A stretch of 53,082 nucleotides of DNA from assembly GCA_002307035.1 (NCBI GenBank), contig DBTL01000025.1, forward strand, positions 1 to 53,082, given 5' to 3'. This document shows positions 16,003 through 24,238 of the stretch, piece after piece. The notes beneath the pieces are model-generated. The model saw nothing but the letters and a program-made list of their open reading frames with translations. It had not been told where the DNA came from and did not search any database. A program made the position numbers and the translations under genes. The first letter of the stretch is position 1. Each line of letters begins with the position of its first letter. Source of the stretch: Bacteroides sp. UBA1317. GTDB lineage: Bacteria; Bacteroidota; Bacteroidia; Bacteroidales; Bacteroidaceae.

Positions 16003-16557
16003 CTATTTATTCCAAAATATTTCTTCTTTTTTTTCGAGAAAATTAATCTTACGTGATAAGACGAATAAATAATCGGAAAGTCTATTTACGTAAGCCAACA
16101 AATTTGCATCTATTTCATAATCTTCTGTCAAGCTTAAAATACGTCTCTCAGCCCGTCTGCAAACGGTGCGACAGACATGACAGATAGCAGATCCTCTAGA
16201 GCCTCCGGGGATAACAAACCAACGCAAGGTTGGCAACATTTCATCTGCAACATCAATCTCTGCTTCCATAGAAGCAATATCATTAGTAGTGATGATACTC
16301 ACATCGTGCAATTTTACTTTATCTTGATCGGTTGCCAAGTGAGAGCCCACCGAAAACAATTTATCTTGGACAGTCAAAACGAATAAGCGGTCTCGTTCCT
16401 CAGTAAGATAGGTTACTAACAAGCCCAAATTTGCATTCAATTCATCAACCGTTCCGTAAGCCTCAAGGCGAGCATGCGTTTTTGACACACGTGTTCCTCC
16501 AATCAGGCCGGTTGTTCCTTTATCACCGGTTTTTGTATATACAAGGCTCTTCTTCAT
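16003..16557 (-). CDS. pduO: Cob(I)alamin adenosyltransferase, PduO type
   Basis: The 184-residue enzyme transfers adenosyl from ATP to cob(I)alamin to form coenzyme B12. The N-terminal ATP-binding signature YTKTGDKGTTGLIGG and the helix AYGTVDELNANLG are present, as is the CRTVCRRAERR region that carries the active-site Arg. In Bacteroides the cofactor would serve methylmalonyl-CoA mutase in propionate formation (inference). The start at 16557 matches the family. It overlaps no neighbour; the methyltransferase-like gene ends 43 bp upstream. Confidence 0.93.
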   Translation of the reverse strand: MKKSLVYTKTGDKGTTGLIGGTRVSKTHARLEAYGTVDELNANLGLLVTYLTEERDRLFVLTVQDKLFSVGSHLATDQDKVKLHDVSIITTNDIASMEAEIDVADEMLPTLRWFVIPGGSRGSAICHVCRTVCRRAERRILSLTEDYEIDANLLAYVNRLSDYLFVLSRKINFLEKKEEIFWNK

Positions 16558-16600
16558 GTTTCTCTGTTATTAGTGATTTATCATTAACATTAGTATAAGT

Positions 16601-17230
16601 CTAAAAGTTGATTAGATAATGTTGTTTTATCTTCTTTTTATCAAAAAAAATAATGCCAAAGTCGTAAAGATCAAAGCTAATGCCGGTACGCTCATCCGAC
16701 TGCATTCGCCTCCAAACAGTTTTCATCCTACGAGAGTAGCCTATTCCTTCTACGACGAACATCGAGTGCGCATGAACACGCGAAGCGCAAACATCAAACA
16801 CCTTTTCTATAAAAGCAGAATTATTAGATTGACGCAGATACAAAAAATCCACAGGAACCTCTTTCTCGAGAAATAATTCCGAAAGATCAGAAGAGGCTAT
16901 GTAGTTTGCATCCACTTTGGCTGCTTGCAGATAAAGAGCAGAAGATGAAGGCGTGCCGACATCAACAATCGTTTGGGGTTGTGCCCAATTAACAAGCCTG
17001 AATAACAGCCGATTCATTTTAGTCGATTCGCGAGCCCAATCTTTTCCCTTCTCATGAGACATTATCTTCTCCTTCAGAAGCAAGCCTTCATATGCATAAT
17101 AAGCCGCATCTTCGTAAATAACATAAGTGATAAAATTAAAAGCAAAAGGAGAGTGTACGCCATAGCCACAACGATAACGAAAGCGTCGCAACCAGACAAA
17201 CGGGCGTTTTAATTTAAGAATCACATTCAT
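16601..17230 (-). CDS. Uncharacterised protein with a methyltransferase-like nucleotide-binding motif
   Basis: The 209-residue protein starts MNVILKLKRPFVWLRRF, contains GYGVHSPFAFNFIT and a motif-I-like stretch TIVDVGTPSSSALYLQAAK (about 95-112). This resembles the first loop of class I SAM methyltransferases but with Thr-Pro-Ser in place of the usual Gly pattern. Homologues with this N-terminal signature are, to my knowledge, common in Bacteroidales and unnamed. The start at 17230 is preferred to 17341, which would run over the divergent promoter. A TATCTTTG -7 box at 17264-17257 supports it. Function unknown. Confidence 0.7.
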   Translation of the reverse strand: MNVILKLKRPFVWLRRFRYRCGYGVHSPFAFNFITYVIYEDAAYYAYEGLLLKEKIMSHEKGKDWARESTKMNRLLFRLVNWAQPQTIVDVGTPSSSALYLQAAKVDANYIASSDLSELFLEKEVPVDFLYLRQSNNSAFIEKVFDVCASRVHAHSMFVVEGIGYSRRMKTVWRRMQSDERTGISFDLYDFGIIFFDKKKIKQHYLINF

Positions 17231-17325
17231 GGATTGGCAGACTATTTTTGCAGCCACAAAGATAGTATTTTTTATATCGCTGAAAAGTATACGTGCCAAA
17301 AGTGAGTTAAAAAAGCTCAGATATA

Positions 17326-17355
17326 TTGCATAACAAACCAACGTTCGTACATTTG
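17326..17355 (+). promoter_or_regulatory. Promoter of the ArsR-family gene
   Basis: TTG (17326-17328), 19 nt, TACATTTG (17348-17355). The -7 box ends 18 bp before the start codon, so the leader would be very short. Confidence 0.7.
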
Positions 17356-17373
17356 CGAATTAATAAAACAAGA

Positions 17374-17700
17374 ATGGAAGAGAATAAAAAAAAGAATACG
17401 TCAAAACAAGAACAGATAGCACGTTTTGCCAAGGCATTAGGACACCCGACCCGGGTTGCCATTTTATATTTTCTTGCTTCACAAGATTGCTGCTACTTTG
17501 GTGATATTCATGATGAATTGCCCATAGCAAAAGCGACTGTGTCACAACATTTGAAAGAATTGAAAGAAGCAGGATTAATTCAGGGAGAAATAGAACCTCC
17601 GAAAGTAAAATATTGCATTAATGCCGAAAATTGGTTATTGGCACAAACTCTATTTGCAGAGTTCTTTAAAGAGTGCAGCAAAAGAAAATCTTGCAAATAA
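17374..17700 (+). CDS. ArsR-family winged-helix regulator
   Basis: The 108-residue protein is a single HTH_5 domain: ARFAKALGHPTRVAILYFLA, then the recognition helix AKATVSQHLKELKEAGL and the wing GEIEPPKVKYCIN. Adjacent cysteines (QDCCYF) and a C-terminal KRKSCK might take part in metal or redox sensing, but no known metal site pattern is evident. The start at 17374 is used; the frame can be extended upstream to 17326 over the promoter. It is a single gene convergent with the TonB receptor, so its target is not indicated by context. Confidence 0.88.
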   Translation: MEENKKKNTSKQEQIARFAKALGHPTRVAILYFLASQDCCYFGDIHDELPIAKATVSQHLKELKEAGLIQGEIEPPKVKYCINAENWLLAQTLFAEFFKECSKRKSCK

Positions 17701-17719
17701 AAACTATCAGTAACAAATA

Positions 17720-17766
17720 CCAATAAACGCCCCAATTTTCAAAGTAAAAAATGGAGCGCTTATTGG
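17720..17766. terminator. Convergent terminator hairpin
   Basis: CCAATAAACGCCCCA pairs with TGGAGCGCTTATTGG with two weaker positions. It lies between the ArsR gene and the 3' end of the TonB receptor gene. Confidence 0.7.
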
Positions 17767-17774
17767 TTAGTCTC

Positions 17775-20141
17775 TCAAAATTTATAATTCAGCGCCATCG
17801 ATATGGTTCGCAATCTTTGAGCCGTAACAGTACTCCACCCACTATAATATTTCTTATTACTGATATTATCAGCCTTCAAGCTAATGCTATAGTTATCACG
17901 AGCATATGAAATCAGCGCATTAAAAATGGTGTAACTTGGCAAAACAAAGCTACCGGTAGAGTTGCGGTTCAAGACCTTGTATTCGCTTGCATAATTGGTT
18001 CCAAAACCTACGCCCCAACCTTTCAAAGCATTCAATTCCGGTTTATAGCTCACCCAGAAATTAAACAAATCTGCAGGCCCTGCTTCTTCAGTTCTGAGGC
18101 CCAAATATTCTGCGTCTGCAGCATCTTTAGTCACTTTGTTCTCATTATGGCTATAACCCGTAATGATATTCAAACCATCTATCGGATTAGCAACAAGGCT
18201 AACTTCAATCCCTTTACTTTCCACCTCTCCGTCCTGAATTACGTTATTCACATTATTGGGATCAGTCATCGATTTATCCGATACTACAATATTATAATAG
18301 CTAACCGTAAGTGAAAGGCGATCTTTATACCAATTGGTTTTTATTCCCACTTCCCATTGATTAGCCTGTTCCGGTTTAAGAATTTTAGTGGTAGCATTCT
18401 GTCCATCAACATCAGACACCTCCACCGGATCAAGATTCGTAAACCCATTCATATAGTTACCAAAAAAAGAGATCCTATCCAACAAGGGCTGGTAAACAAG
18501 ACCAAATTTATGCGAAAAGGCAGTCTGACTTTTGGTCTTCTCGGTGCTAGTTCCACTAAAATTATCCACCCGTAGCCCAAGCAACGCAGAAAGCTGTGGC
18601 GTAAAATTGAAAACGTCTGAGGCATACGCGCTCCAAATGTTGGTTGTTGCACTTGACACCCCTTCTTGTGAATTTACCAATAATGCATCAACACTCTGTG
18701 TGGTCAACAAACCAGAATCTGTTTGATCCTCAAGAGAGACGATACCATCAGAGACCCATCCCGTACTGTTATTCTGAATCTCTTTCCGCAGATAATCCAT
18801 ACCAACCACTAATCTATTACGAAATTTGCCAAAAATATGATCGCCCATAAAATTCTGCTGCACATCGATCGTATTCGTTTGGCCATTTCTTTTCGAAATA
18901 TAGCGAATAAAGTCGCTTCCGTTAGAAAGATCCCATAAATATTGGTAATAACCATCCGTTTTAGTGCTTCCTGTTGACAAAATAGTTTGCGAATTCCATC
19001 CATTTCCAATCTTATATAAAGCCTGAGACTGCATCCCAAAAGTCGGATTCTGGATAGTAAGCGAATTGCTGGAATACGATTTCTTGTAATTCTTTTCAAA
19101 CAAGCTTAAATCCGAAAACGAGACAGGATTAGAGCGATTTAAAAAGAGCATAGGAGCATTGGCCTTTTCTCCCGATTTATATTCCGTATTGATTAGGAAA
19201 GTCAATCTGTCGGATGCTTTAAATTTAAAACTAGGAGCAATGAAAAAGTATTTCGTAAAGCCAGCGTCCTGAAACGAATTTTCAGAATGATAAGCGGCAT
19301 TCACTCGAAGGGAGGCTTTTGCACTCAAAGGAGTATTAATATCAGCCGTAACCCTTTGTAGCCCATAACTACCAGAGATATAATCCAATTCGCCTCCAAA
19401 ACGATCGTATGGCCTTTTAGTATTAATATTGATCAATCCACCGTAATAGATAAGATTACCCCCATACAAAGTTCCCGAAGGCCCTTTGATAACTTCAATA
19501 TTCTCAATATTAGCCGGGTCCAATGCTCCATTATTAATATTAGCCACCCCATTAACAATAGTAGGTTGAAGAGAAAAACCTCTCATTGAATAGTACTCAG
19601 CGCCATCAGTACCTCTACCCGTACTTTCCCAAAGTCGGGTAATACCTGTTGCATTATTCAAAGCACTATTCAAGTTTGTAGCCAACTGCTCTTTTATTAG
19701 TGCTTTGGTAATCGTATTGTAAACCTGTGGGTTTTCCATATTGCTAAGTGGCAACTTGGCAACCGATTCACTCGTTTTTTCGATAAACTGATTACGTTTA
19801 CGTCCTACGACCTCCACTTCCTGTAATGTTTTTGAATTTTCAGTAAGAATCACATCGTCAATTACAGTTTGAACTCCATTCACAAGTTCTATGTTTTTTT
19901 GCTGCGTTTGCAACCCTACATAACTATACAGAACAACGTATTTTCCGTTATTAAGGTTTTTGAGAAGATACTCTCCATTTCTATTAGTAGTTGTTGCCTT
20001 TTCAGCACCTTGAATAACTACCGAGACATATTCGGCAGGATGTCCATCACTGGTAAGTACTCGCCCCTTAAATGAGGCATTTTGAGCATGCAAAGTAAAT
20101 GCTCCAATTAGAAAAAATAAAACTAGTTTGATTGATTTCAT
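17775..20141 (-). CDS. TonB-dependent outer-membrane receptor, siderophore type, with CarboxypepD-like N-terminal domain
   Basis: The 788-residue receptor has a signal peptide ending TLHA before Gln, then a carboxypeptidase-regulatory-like domain (about 22-105; SFKGRVLTSDGHPAEYVSVV). The plug domain (about 120-235) includes ALNNATGITRL, the VIKGPSGTLYGG region and GLININTKRP. The barrel ends in the terminal Phe signature TISMALNYKF. It resembles FhuA/FecA-type siderophore receptors more than SusC glycan receptors: no SusD partner follows and the length is under 800 residues. The ligand is unknown, possibly a xenosiderophore. It has its own promoter. Confidence 0.88.
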   Translation of the reverse strand: MKSIKLVLFFLIGAFTLHAQNASFKGRVLTSDGHPAEYVSVVIQGAEKATTTNRNGEYLLKNLNNGKYVVLYSYVGLQTQQKNIELVNGVQTVIDDVILTENSKTLQEVEVVGRKRNQFIEKTSESVAKLPLSNMENPQVYNTITKALIKEQLATNLNSALNNATGITRLWESTGRGTDGAEYYSMRGFSLQPTIVNGVANINNGALDPANIENIEVIKGPSGTLYGGNLIYYGGLININTKRPYDRFGGELDYISGSYGLQRVTADINTPLSAKASLRVNAAYHSENSFQDAGFTKYFFIAPSFKFKASDRLTFLINTEYKSGEKANAPMLFLNRSNPVSFSDLSLFEKNYKKSYSSNSLTIQNPTFGMQSQALYKIGNGWNSQTILSTGSTKTDGYYQYLWDLSNGSDFIRYISKRNGQTNTIDVQQNFMGDHIFGKFRNRLVVGMDYLRKEIQNNSTGWVSDGIVSLEDQTDSGLLTTQSVDALLVNSQEGVSSATTNIWSAYASDVFNFTPQLSALLGLRVDNFSGTSTEKTKSQTAFSHKFGLVYQPLLDRISFFGNYMNGFTNLDPVEVSDVDGQNATTKILKPEQANQWEVGIKTNWYKDRLSLTVSYYNIVVSDKSMTDPNNVNNVIQDGEVESKGIEVSLVANPIDGLNIITGYSHNENKVTKDAADAEYLGLRTEEAGPADLFNFWVSYKPELNALKGWGVGFGTNYASEYKVLNRNSTGSFVLPSYTIFNALISYARDNYSISLKADNISNKKYYSGWSTVTAQRLRTISMALNYKF

Positions 20142-20171
20142 TTTTGTTTTTTATAGCTGTTTAATCCAAGG

Positions 20172-20202
20172 CAAAAGTAGCCCAAGAGAAAGGATGCTAC
20201 AA
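20172..20202 (-). promoter_or_regulatory. Promoter of the TonB receptor gene
   Basis: TTG (20202-20200), 20 nt, TACTTTTG (20179-20172). A 6-1-6 dyad TGTAAC-T-GTTACA lies at 20283-20295, about 80 bp further upstream. I saw no sequence I would call a Fur box. Confidence 0.65.
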
Positions 20203-20320
20203 TCACAACTTTTAGGTAAAGAGCAGCATTAAAGTACCTTTATATAATGAGAAGATGACAAGATGAGAATCTGTGAATATTATGTAACTGTTACAGATGA
20301 AGAATTATAACTAAACGAAC

Positions 20321-20356
20321 AAAGCCTCTCTGAATCAATGATTTAGAGAGGCTTTT
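20321..20356 (-). terminator. Terminator of tRNA-Leu
   Basis: AAGCCTCTCT and AGAGAGGCTT form a 10-bp stem directly past the tRNA 3' end. Confidence 0.8.
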
Positions 20357-20357
20357 G

Positions 20358-20441
20358 TACCCAGACCCGGGGTCGAACCGGGATGGAAATAAATCCACTG
20401 GTGTTTGAGACCAGCGCGTCTACCGATTCCGCCATCTGGGC
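20358..20441 (-). tRNA. tRNA-Leu (CAA)
   Basis: The 84-nt class II tRNA starts GCCCAGA and ends TCTGGGT plus discriminator A, with one G-T pair at the end of the stem. The anticodon loop CTCAAAC within stem CTGGT/ACCAG gives CAA (Leu, UUG). A long variable arm (TGGATTTATTTCCA) and the T-loop GTTCGACCC are present. No CCA is encoded. Confidence 0.93.
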
Positions 20442-20589
20442 TTAATTGCGGTGCAAAGGTACTTCTTTTTTTGAAACCTGCAAGAGAATGCATAGAAAAA
20501 TAAGCGATAAACAATAAAACCCATGACGAACTTTCCAGATTAATAAAATTAGCGGTACATTAGCGGAAACTTTTAATACAGTCAATATC

Positions 20590-21672
20590 ATGACAAACAA
20601 GGATAATTATTGTGTCATAATGGGCGGTGGAATTGGCAGCCGATTTTGGCCTTTTAGCCGCAAAACGCTCCCTAAGCAGTTTCTCGATTTTTTTGGAACA
20701 GGCCGCTCGCTATTACAGCAAACATTCGACAGATTCAATAAAATTATTCCGACTGAAAACATCCTAATTGTAACCAATGCCATGTACGCAGACTTGGTAA
20801 AAGAACAATTACCAGGGCTAAAATCGGAACAAATATTGCTGGAACCCACAAGAAGAAATACGGCTCCTTGCATAGCATGGGCAGCTTATCACATCAGAGC
20901 AATAAACCCTAAAGCAAACATCGTCGTTGCCCCTTCCGACCATCTAATCCTAAAAGAAGGGGATTTTCTTGATGCCATAGAAAAAGGTCTTCATTTTGTG
21001 TCCCAATCGGATAAGCTCCTAACTCTTGGAATTAAACCTAATAGGCCGGAAACCGGATACGGATACATACAAATAGCAGAAAAAGAAGCAGAAAAATTCT
21101 ATAAAGTCAAAACTTTCACCGAAAAACCAGAACTGGAATTAGCGAAGGTTTTCGTAGAAAGTGGAGAATTTTATTGGAACTCCGGTCTGTTTGTCTGGAA
21201 TGTAAATACAATCATAAAAGCAGTAGAAGAGTTGATCCCTGAATTGGCAGAAAACTTAGCAGAAGGGAACAACACATACGGAACGCCTAAGGAAAAAGCC
21301 TTTATCGACGCAAACTTTCCTGCTTGCCCGAACGTATCAATAGATATTGGCATTATGGAAAAAGCGGATAATGTATATGTTTCTCTGGGAGACTTTGGCT
21401 GGTCGGATTTAGGAACATGGGGTTCGCTATATGATCTATCTCCTAAGGACATAGACAAGAATGTAGTATTGAAATGCCAATCTCTTATCTATGACGGCAA
21501 GGATAACATCATAGCCCTACCTGAAGGAAAACTCGCTGTGATAGAAGGATTGGAGGGGTATCTTATAGCCGAGTCGGACAATGTCTTGCTTATTTGCAAA
21601 AAAGATGAAGAGCACGCTATCAGGAAATATGTAAATGATGCACAAATAAAATTGGGAGAAGATTATATCTAA
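20590..21672 (+). CDS. manC: Mannose-1-phosphate guanylyltransferase
   Basis: The 360-residue cytosolic enzyme makes GDP-mannose from GTP and mannose-1-phosphate for surface polysaccharides and fucose synthesis. The nucleotidyltransferase signature GGGIGSRFWPFSRK with catalytic KQF follows at the N-terminus, with VVAPSDHLI and FTEKPELE further on. It is the short monofunctional form without the phosphomannose isomerase cupin. It is a single-gene unit bounded by tRNA-Leu and a strong hairpin. Confidence 0.95.
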   Translation: MTNKDNYCVIMGGGIGSRFWPFSRKTLPKQFLDFFGTGRSLLQQTFDRFNKIIPTENILIVTNAMYADLVKEQLPGLKSEQILLEPTRRNTAPCIAWAAYHIRAINPKANIVVAPSDHLILKEGDFLDAIEKGLHFVSQSDKLLTLGIKPNRPETGYGYIQIAEKEAEKFYKVKTFTEKPELELAKVFVESGEFYWNSGLFVWNVNTIIKAVEELIPELAENLAEGNNTYGTPKEKAFIDANFPACPNVSIDIGIMEKADNVYVSLGDFGWSDLGTWGSLYDLSPKDIDKNVVLKCQSLIYDGKDNIIALPEGKLAVIEGLEGYLIAESDNVLLICKKDEEHAIRKYVNDAQIKLGEDYI

Positions 21673-21679
21673 CAATCCT

Positions 21680-21739
21680 CATCCTCCAAACTAAGAAAGG
21701 GACTCTCAAAACGGAGTCCCTTTCTTAGTTTGGAGGATG
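21680..21739. terminator. 26-bp perfect hairpin between manC and the HIT gene
   Basis: The arms 21680-21705 and 21714-21739 are exact reverse complements with an 8-nt loop. It begins 7 bp past the manC stop and ends 17 bp before the HIT gene's stop, so it probably terminates both. Confidence 0.85.
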
Positions 21740-21756
21740 GATTAAATGCTTAAACT

Positions 21757-22161
21757 TTATTTTTTACCGACCCAAGCGGCTCTTATGGACGCGGCAATAT
21801 CAGTAAATTCTTCTTCGGAGAGTTTTAGTTTAGGATTGGAAATAATCATATCCGATTCTTTGTTAATGGGGATCAAATGAATATGAGCATGCGGAACCTC
21901 AAGTCCCATCACTGCTACGCCCACCCGCTGACAAGGTATTGCAACTTCAATCGCCTGAGCCACATGTTTTGCAAAAACATGCATAGTAGCAAGATCTTCA
22001 TCAGTTAAGTCAAAAATATAATTAATCTCTTGCTTAGGGATTACAAGTGTATGCCCTTTGACTAAAGGATTAATATCAAGGAATGCAAAAAACTTATCAC
22101 TTTCTGCCACCTTGTAGCATGGAATTTCACCTGCTATAATCCGACTAAAAATAGTTGCCAT
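21757..22161 (-). CDS. HIT-family nucleotide hydrolase (Hint-like)
   Basis: The 134-residue protein has the HIT motif HAHIHLIP near residue 100 and the N-terminal signature TIFSRIIAGEIPCYKV typical of Hint/HinT purine phosphoramidases, which hydrolyse AMP-lysine and similar adducts. The start at 22161 is chosen because the longer frame (22221) would begin inside the greA terminator hairpin. It lies downstream of greA but is separated by that terminator, so it may have its own weak promoter. Confidence 0.92.
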   Translation of the reverse strand: MATIFSRIIAGEIPCYKVAESDKFFAFLDINPLVKGHTLVIPKQEINYIFDLTDEDLATMHVFAKHVAQAIEVAIPCQRVGVAVMGLEVPHAHIHLIPINKESDMIISNPKLKLSEEEFTDIAASIRAAWVGKK

Positions 22162-22201
22162 AAATTTCTCTTCTCTAAAACTGTAATTCTTGATCTTATA
22201 T

Positions 22202-22234
22202 AAAAAAAGGTTGAAGATCATACAATCTTCAACC
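22202..22234 (-). terminator. Rho-independent terminator of greA
   Basis: On the minus strand GGTTGAAGAT, a 6-nt loop and ATCTTCAACC are followed by TTTTTTT. Confidence 0.9.
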
Positions 22235-22246
22235 CTAGACTTTCCT

Positions 22247-22711
22247 TTAAAAGGAGATGTTCATAATTTCAAGGCTTATTTTACCTTGTGGAACTTGAAT
22301 TTCAGTAACATCACCAATTTTCTTTCCAAGCAGCCCTTGAGCAATAGGGGTACTTACAGATAGCTTACCTTCCTTTAGATTCGCTTCACTTTCCGACACA
22401 ATAGTATAAACCATCTTCATGCCGTTCTTCATGTTTTTCAATTCAACTTTGCTAAGTATCTGCACCGAATCAGTAGTCAATTTAGATTCGTCAATGATTT
22501 TAGCGTCAGAAATAATCATTTTTAATTTATTTATTTTCATTTCCAACATACCTTGCGCTTCTTTAGCCGCATCATATTCTGCATTCTCAGACAAATCACC
22601 TTTGTCTCTAGCTTCTGCTATCTGCCTTGACATCTCAGGACGATTAACAGTCTCCAACACTCTAAGTTCTTCAACTAGTCTCTTATAACCTTCTTCAGAC
22701 ATATAAGCCAT
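22247..22711 (-). CDS. greA: Transcription elongation factor GreA
   Basis: The 154-residue factor rescues backtracked RNA polymerase by stimulating transcript cleavage in the secondary channel. The N-terminal coiled coil (about 1-75) holds the acidic tip region RDKGDLSENAEYDAAKE. The C-terminal FKBP-like domain includes TPIAQGLLGKKIGDV. The start at 22711 has a strong Shine-Dalgarno 7 nt upstream, rare in this genome. A promoter lies about 100 bp upstream with a terminator-like hairpin between promoter and start. Confidence 0.97.
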   Translation of the reverse strand: MAYMSEEGYKRLVEELRVLETVNRPEMSRQIAEARDKGDLSENAEYDAAKEAQGMLEMKINKLKMIISDAKIIDESKLTTDSVQILSKVELKNMKNGMKMVYTIVSESEANLKEGKLSVSTPIAQGLLGKKIGDVTEIQVPQGKISLEIMNISF

Positions 22712-22718
22712 AACATTC

Positions 22719-22726
22719 CCTCCTTA
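22719..22726 (-). promoter_or_regulatory. Strong Shine-Dalgarno of greA
   Basis: AAGGAGGG on the minus strand, with GGAGG 7 nt before the ATG. Together with hpf it is one of the few clear Shine-Dalgarno sequences in the window. Confidence 0.75.
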
Positions 22727-22750
22727 CTTAATTATTATAACGGTCATATA

Positions 22751-22787
22751 AAACAAAAAAGAATTCCAACATGGCAATGCTGGAACC
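22751..22787 (-). promoter_or_regulatory. Terminator-like hairpin (possible attenuator) in the greA leader
   Basis: On the minus strand GGTTCCAGCA (22787-22778), loop TTGCCA, TGTTGGAATT (22771-22762), then C and TTTTTTGTTT. The stem is complete if G-U pairs are allowed. It lies between the predicted greA start site (about 22803) and the greA ATG. An alternative reading is the terminator of the upstream thioredoxin-fold gene. Confidence 0.6.
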
Positions 22788-22808
22788 CTCTCTTAAATCT
22801 TTCTTTGG

Positions 22809-22839
22809 CAAATATAAGACTTTAAACAATACGTGTCAA
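22809..22839 (-). promoter_or_regulatory. Predicted promoter of greA
   Basis: TTG (22839-22837), 20 nt, TATATTTG (22816-22809). I found no TAnnTTTG box closer to greA. Confidence 0.6.
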
Positions 22840-22893
22840 GCAAAAACAGATGCTATGTAACATATTTAACAGAATCTTCTCACTTATAACAAC

Positions 22894-24045
22894 TTAGAGC
22901 AATGATTTAATCGCAGCATCTAAATCCTTCAAGTTTTCGCCACGCGCACTTAATTCATTATTTCTATTCACTAGAAAATAAGCAGGCACTTGCTTCACAT
23001 TATAAAGACTAGCTATAGTAGAATAAATGCCGTTCGCATCACGAACACAAATCCAAGGAAGATTATCTACTGAAGATTTCCAAAAATGCTCGTCAGCATC
23101 CAGTGAGATCTGATAAATTTCAAAGCCTTTAGAAGCATATTTATCGAATAAATCGCGCAAAGTAAAATTATGTGCAGCCGACACAGCACTCTGATAGATA
23201 GTGAAATCCAACAGCACAACTTTCCCTTTCAGGTCGCTCAACTTACGCACATTTCCTTTTATATCTCTCAACACCACATCTATCACTCCTGTTTCCAAAA
23301 TCTTATCCTGAGGAATCTCTAAGGTTTTCTGTCGGGGAGTACGAGTGTTTTTCATCCCTTTTATAACAATATTATAGAGGTTTTTAGATCGGTTAGCATG
23401 TGGATACGAGTTATTCAGACTGGTAGCCACAGCAGCAAAGCATTTAACATCTTCTTTGCTATTCAATGGATCGAAAATCAAATAATCATTTAACTTTTGG
23501 AATAAAGCAAAATAAGCCGCCGTAGTATTTGGAGCAGAGAATATATAATTGATTTTCACATCATCTTTATATCTTCTCATAACCGCCGACAAACTATCTT
23601 CAAAAACATCATTTGCAATGGCATTAGATTGCAATCCTTTAACTAAAGCATCAATATCTGATTGCAACTTAATTTGCTTAAAAGTTAGTTCTTTGATCTT
23701 TTTACAATTATCAGAACCTTCTACTGAATAGGCAGTAGAGAAATCGGCATAAGGAGCTTTTATCGAAATAGTTTCAGTAGAGTCAACAGAAAAGTTTATG
23801 ACCTTCTCGCCTATCCTCAAACGATAAAATTCAGGCGATTCGGGGCGAAGTTGTTTAAAACTAAAGGTCCCGTCGTTCTTTAGCTTTACCGAGTCAAGAG
23901 GTACAATTCCTTCAAGACCGGAAGCTTCTAGATAAAGCATTTTACCATCAGCGCCAGAGACTTCTCCTTTCACATTAAATTTAGGATCAGTATTGCAAGA
24001 ACTAAGCAACAGTGCTGCAAGAACTACTAAAGATATTTTCTTCAT
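22894..24045 (-). CDS. DUF4369/thioredoxin-fold lipoprotein lacking the CXXC active site
   Basis: The 383-residue protein has a lipoprotein signal peptide with lipobox LLSSC (about residues 14-18), an N-terminal DUF4369 beta domain (KFNVKGEVSGADGKMLYL) and a C-terminal AhpC/TlpA-like thioredoxin fold. Where TlpA proteins have WCxxC after VVLLDF, this one has TIYQSAVSAAH (about residue 280), so no redox cysteines remain. The cis-Pro region (VKQVPAYFLV) is kept. It is probably periplasmic and non-redox, perhaps a binding protein. The start at 24045 is chosen for the signal peptide. Confidence 0.85.
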   Translation of the reverse strand: MKKISLVVLAALLLSSCNTDPKFNVKGEVSGADGKMLYLEASGLEGIVPLDSVKLKNDGTFSFKQLRPESPEFYRLRIGEKVINFSVDSTETISIKAPYADFSTAYSVEGSDNCKKIKELTFKQIKLQSDIDALVKGLQSNAIANDVFEDSLSAVMRRYKDDVKINYIFSAPNTTAAYFALFQKLNDYLIFDPLNSKEDVKCFAAVATSLNNSYPHANRSKNLYNIVIKGMKNTRTPRQKTLEIPQDKILETGVIDVVLRDIKGNVRKLSDLKGKVVLLDFTIYQSAVSAAHNFTLRDLFDKYASKGFEIYQISLDADEHFWKSSVDNLPWICVRDANGIYSTIASLYNVKQVPAYFLVNRNNELSARGENLKDLDAAIKSLL

Positions 24046-24069
24046 ATTTATGCTTGTTATTTTAGTCTG

Positions 24070-24099
24070 CAAATATACTTCTTTTCAAGATTAGTCAAA
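24070..24099 (-). promoter_or_regulatory. Promoter of the DUF4369 lipoprotein gene
   Basis: TTTG (24099-24096), 18 nt, TATATTTG (24077-24070), 24 bp before the start codon. Confidence 0.55.
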
Positions 24100-24191
24100 G
24101 CATTTTGTACGGTTCTTCACACCACAATGAAAAAAAACAAAGCAAAAGGAACTTTTTATCTCATTTTCAACATATTAGAGCGATAAATGTA

Positions 24192-24199
24192 TATATTTG
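24192..24199 (+). promoter_or_regulatory. -7 box of pnp
   Basis: TATATTTG 39 bp before the start codon; no clear -33 TTG. Confidence 0.45.
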
Positions 24200-24238
24200 C
24201 ACGAATTTTGAAAGAAAGATATAGATAAAACAATTTTT

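Noticed and set aside
17775..20141. TonB receptor as a SusC-type glycan transporter
   Set aside because: No SusD gene follows, there is no glycan-degrading gene cluster, and the length and plug sequence are of the siderophore type.
20283..20295. 6-1-6 dyad TGTAAC-T-GTTACA upstream of the TonB receptor as an operator
   Set aside because: Dyads this short are expected about a dozen times by chance in a window of this size, and it is far from the promoter. It is mentioned only as context.
22162..22221. N-terminal extension of the HIT protein
   Set aside because: The extension would be encoded across the greA terminator hairpin and does not match the family N-terminus.
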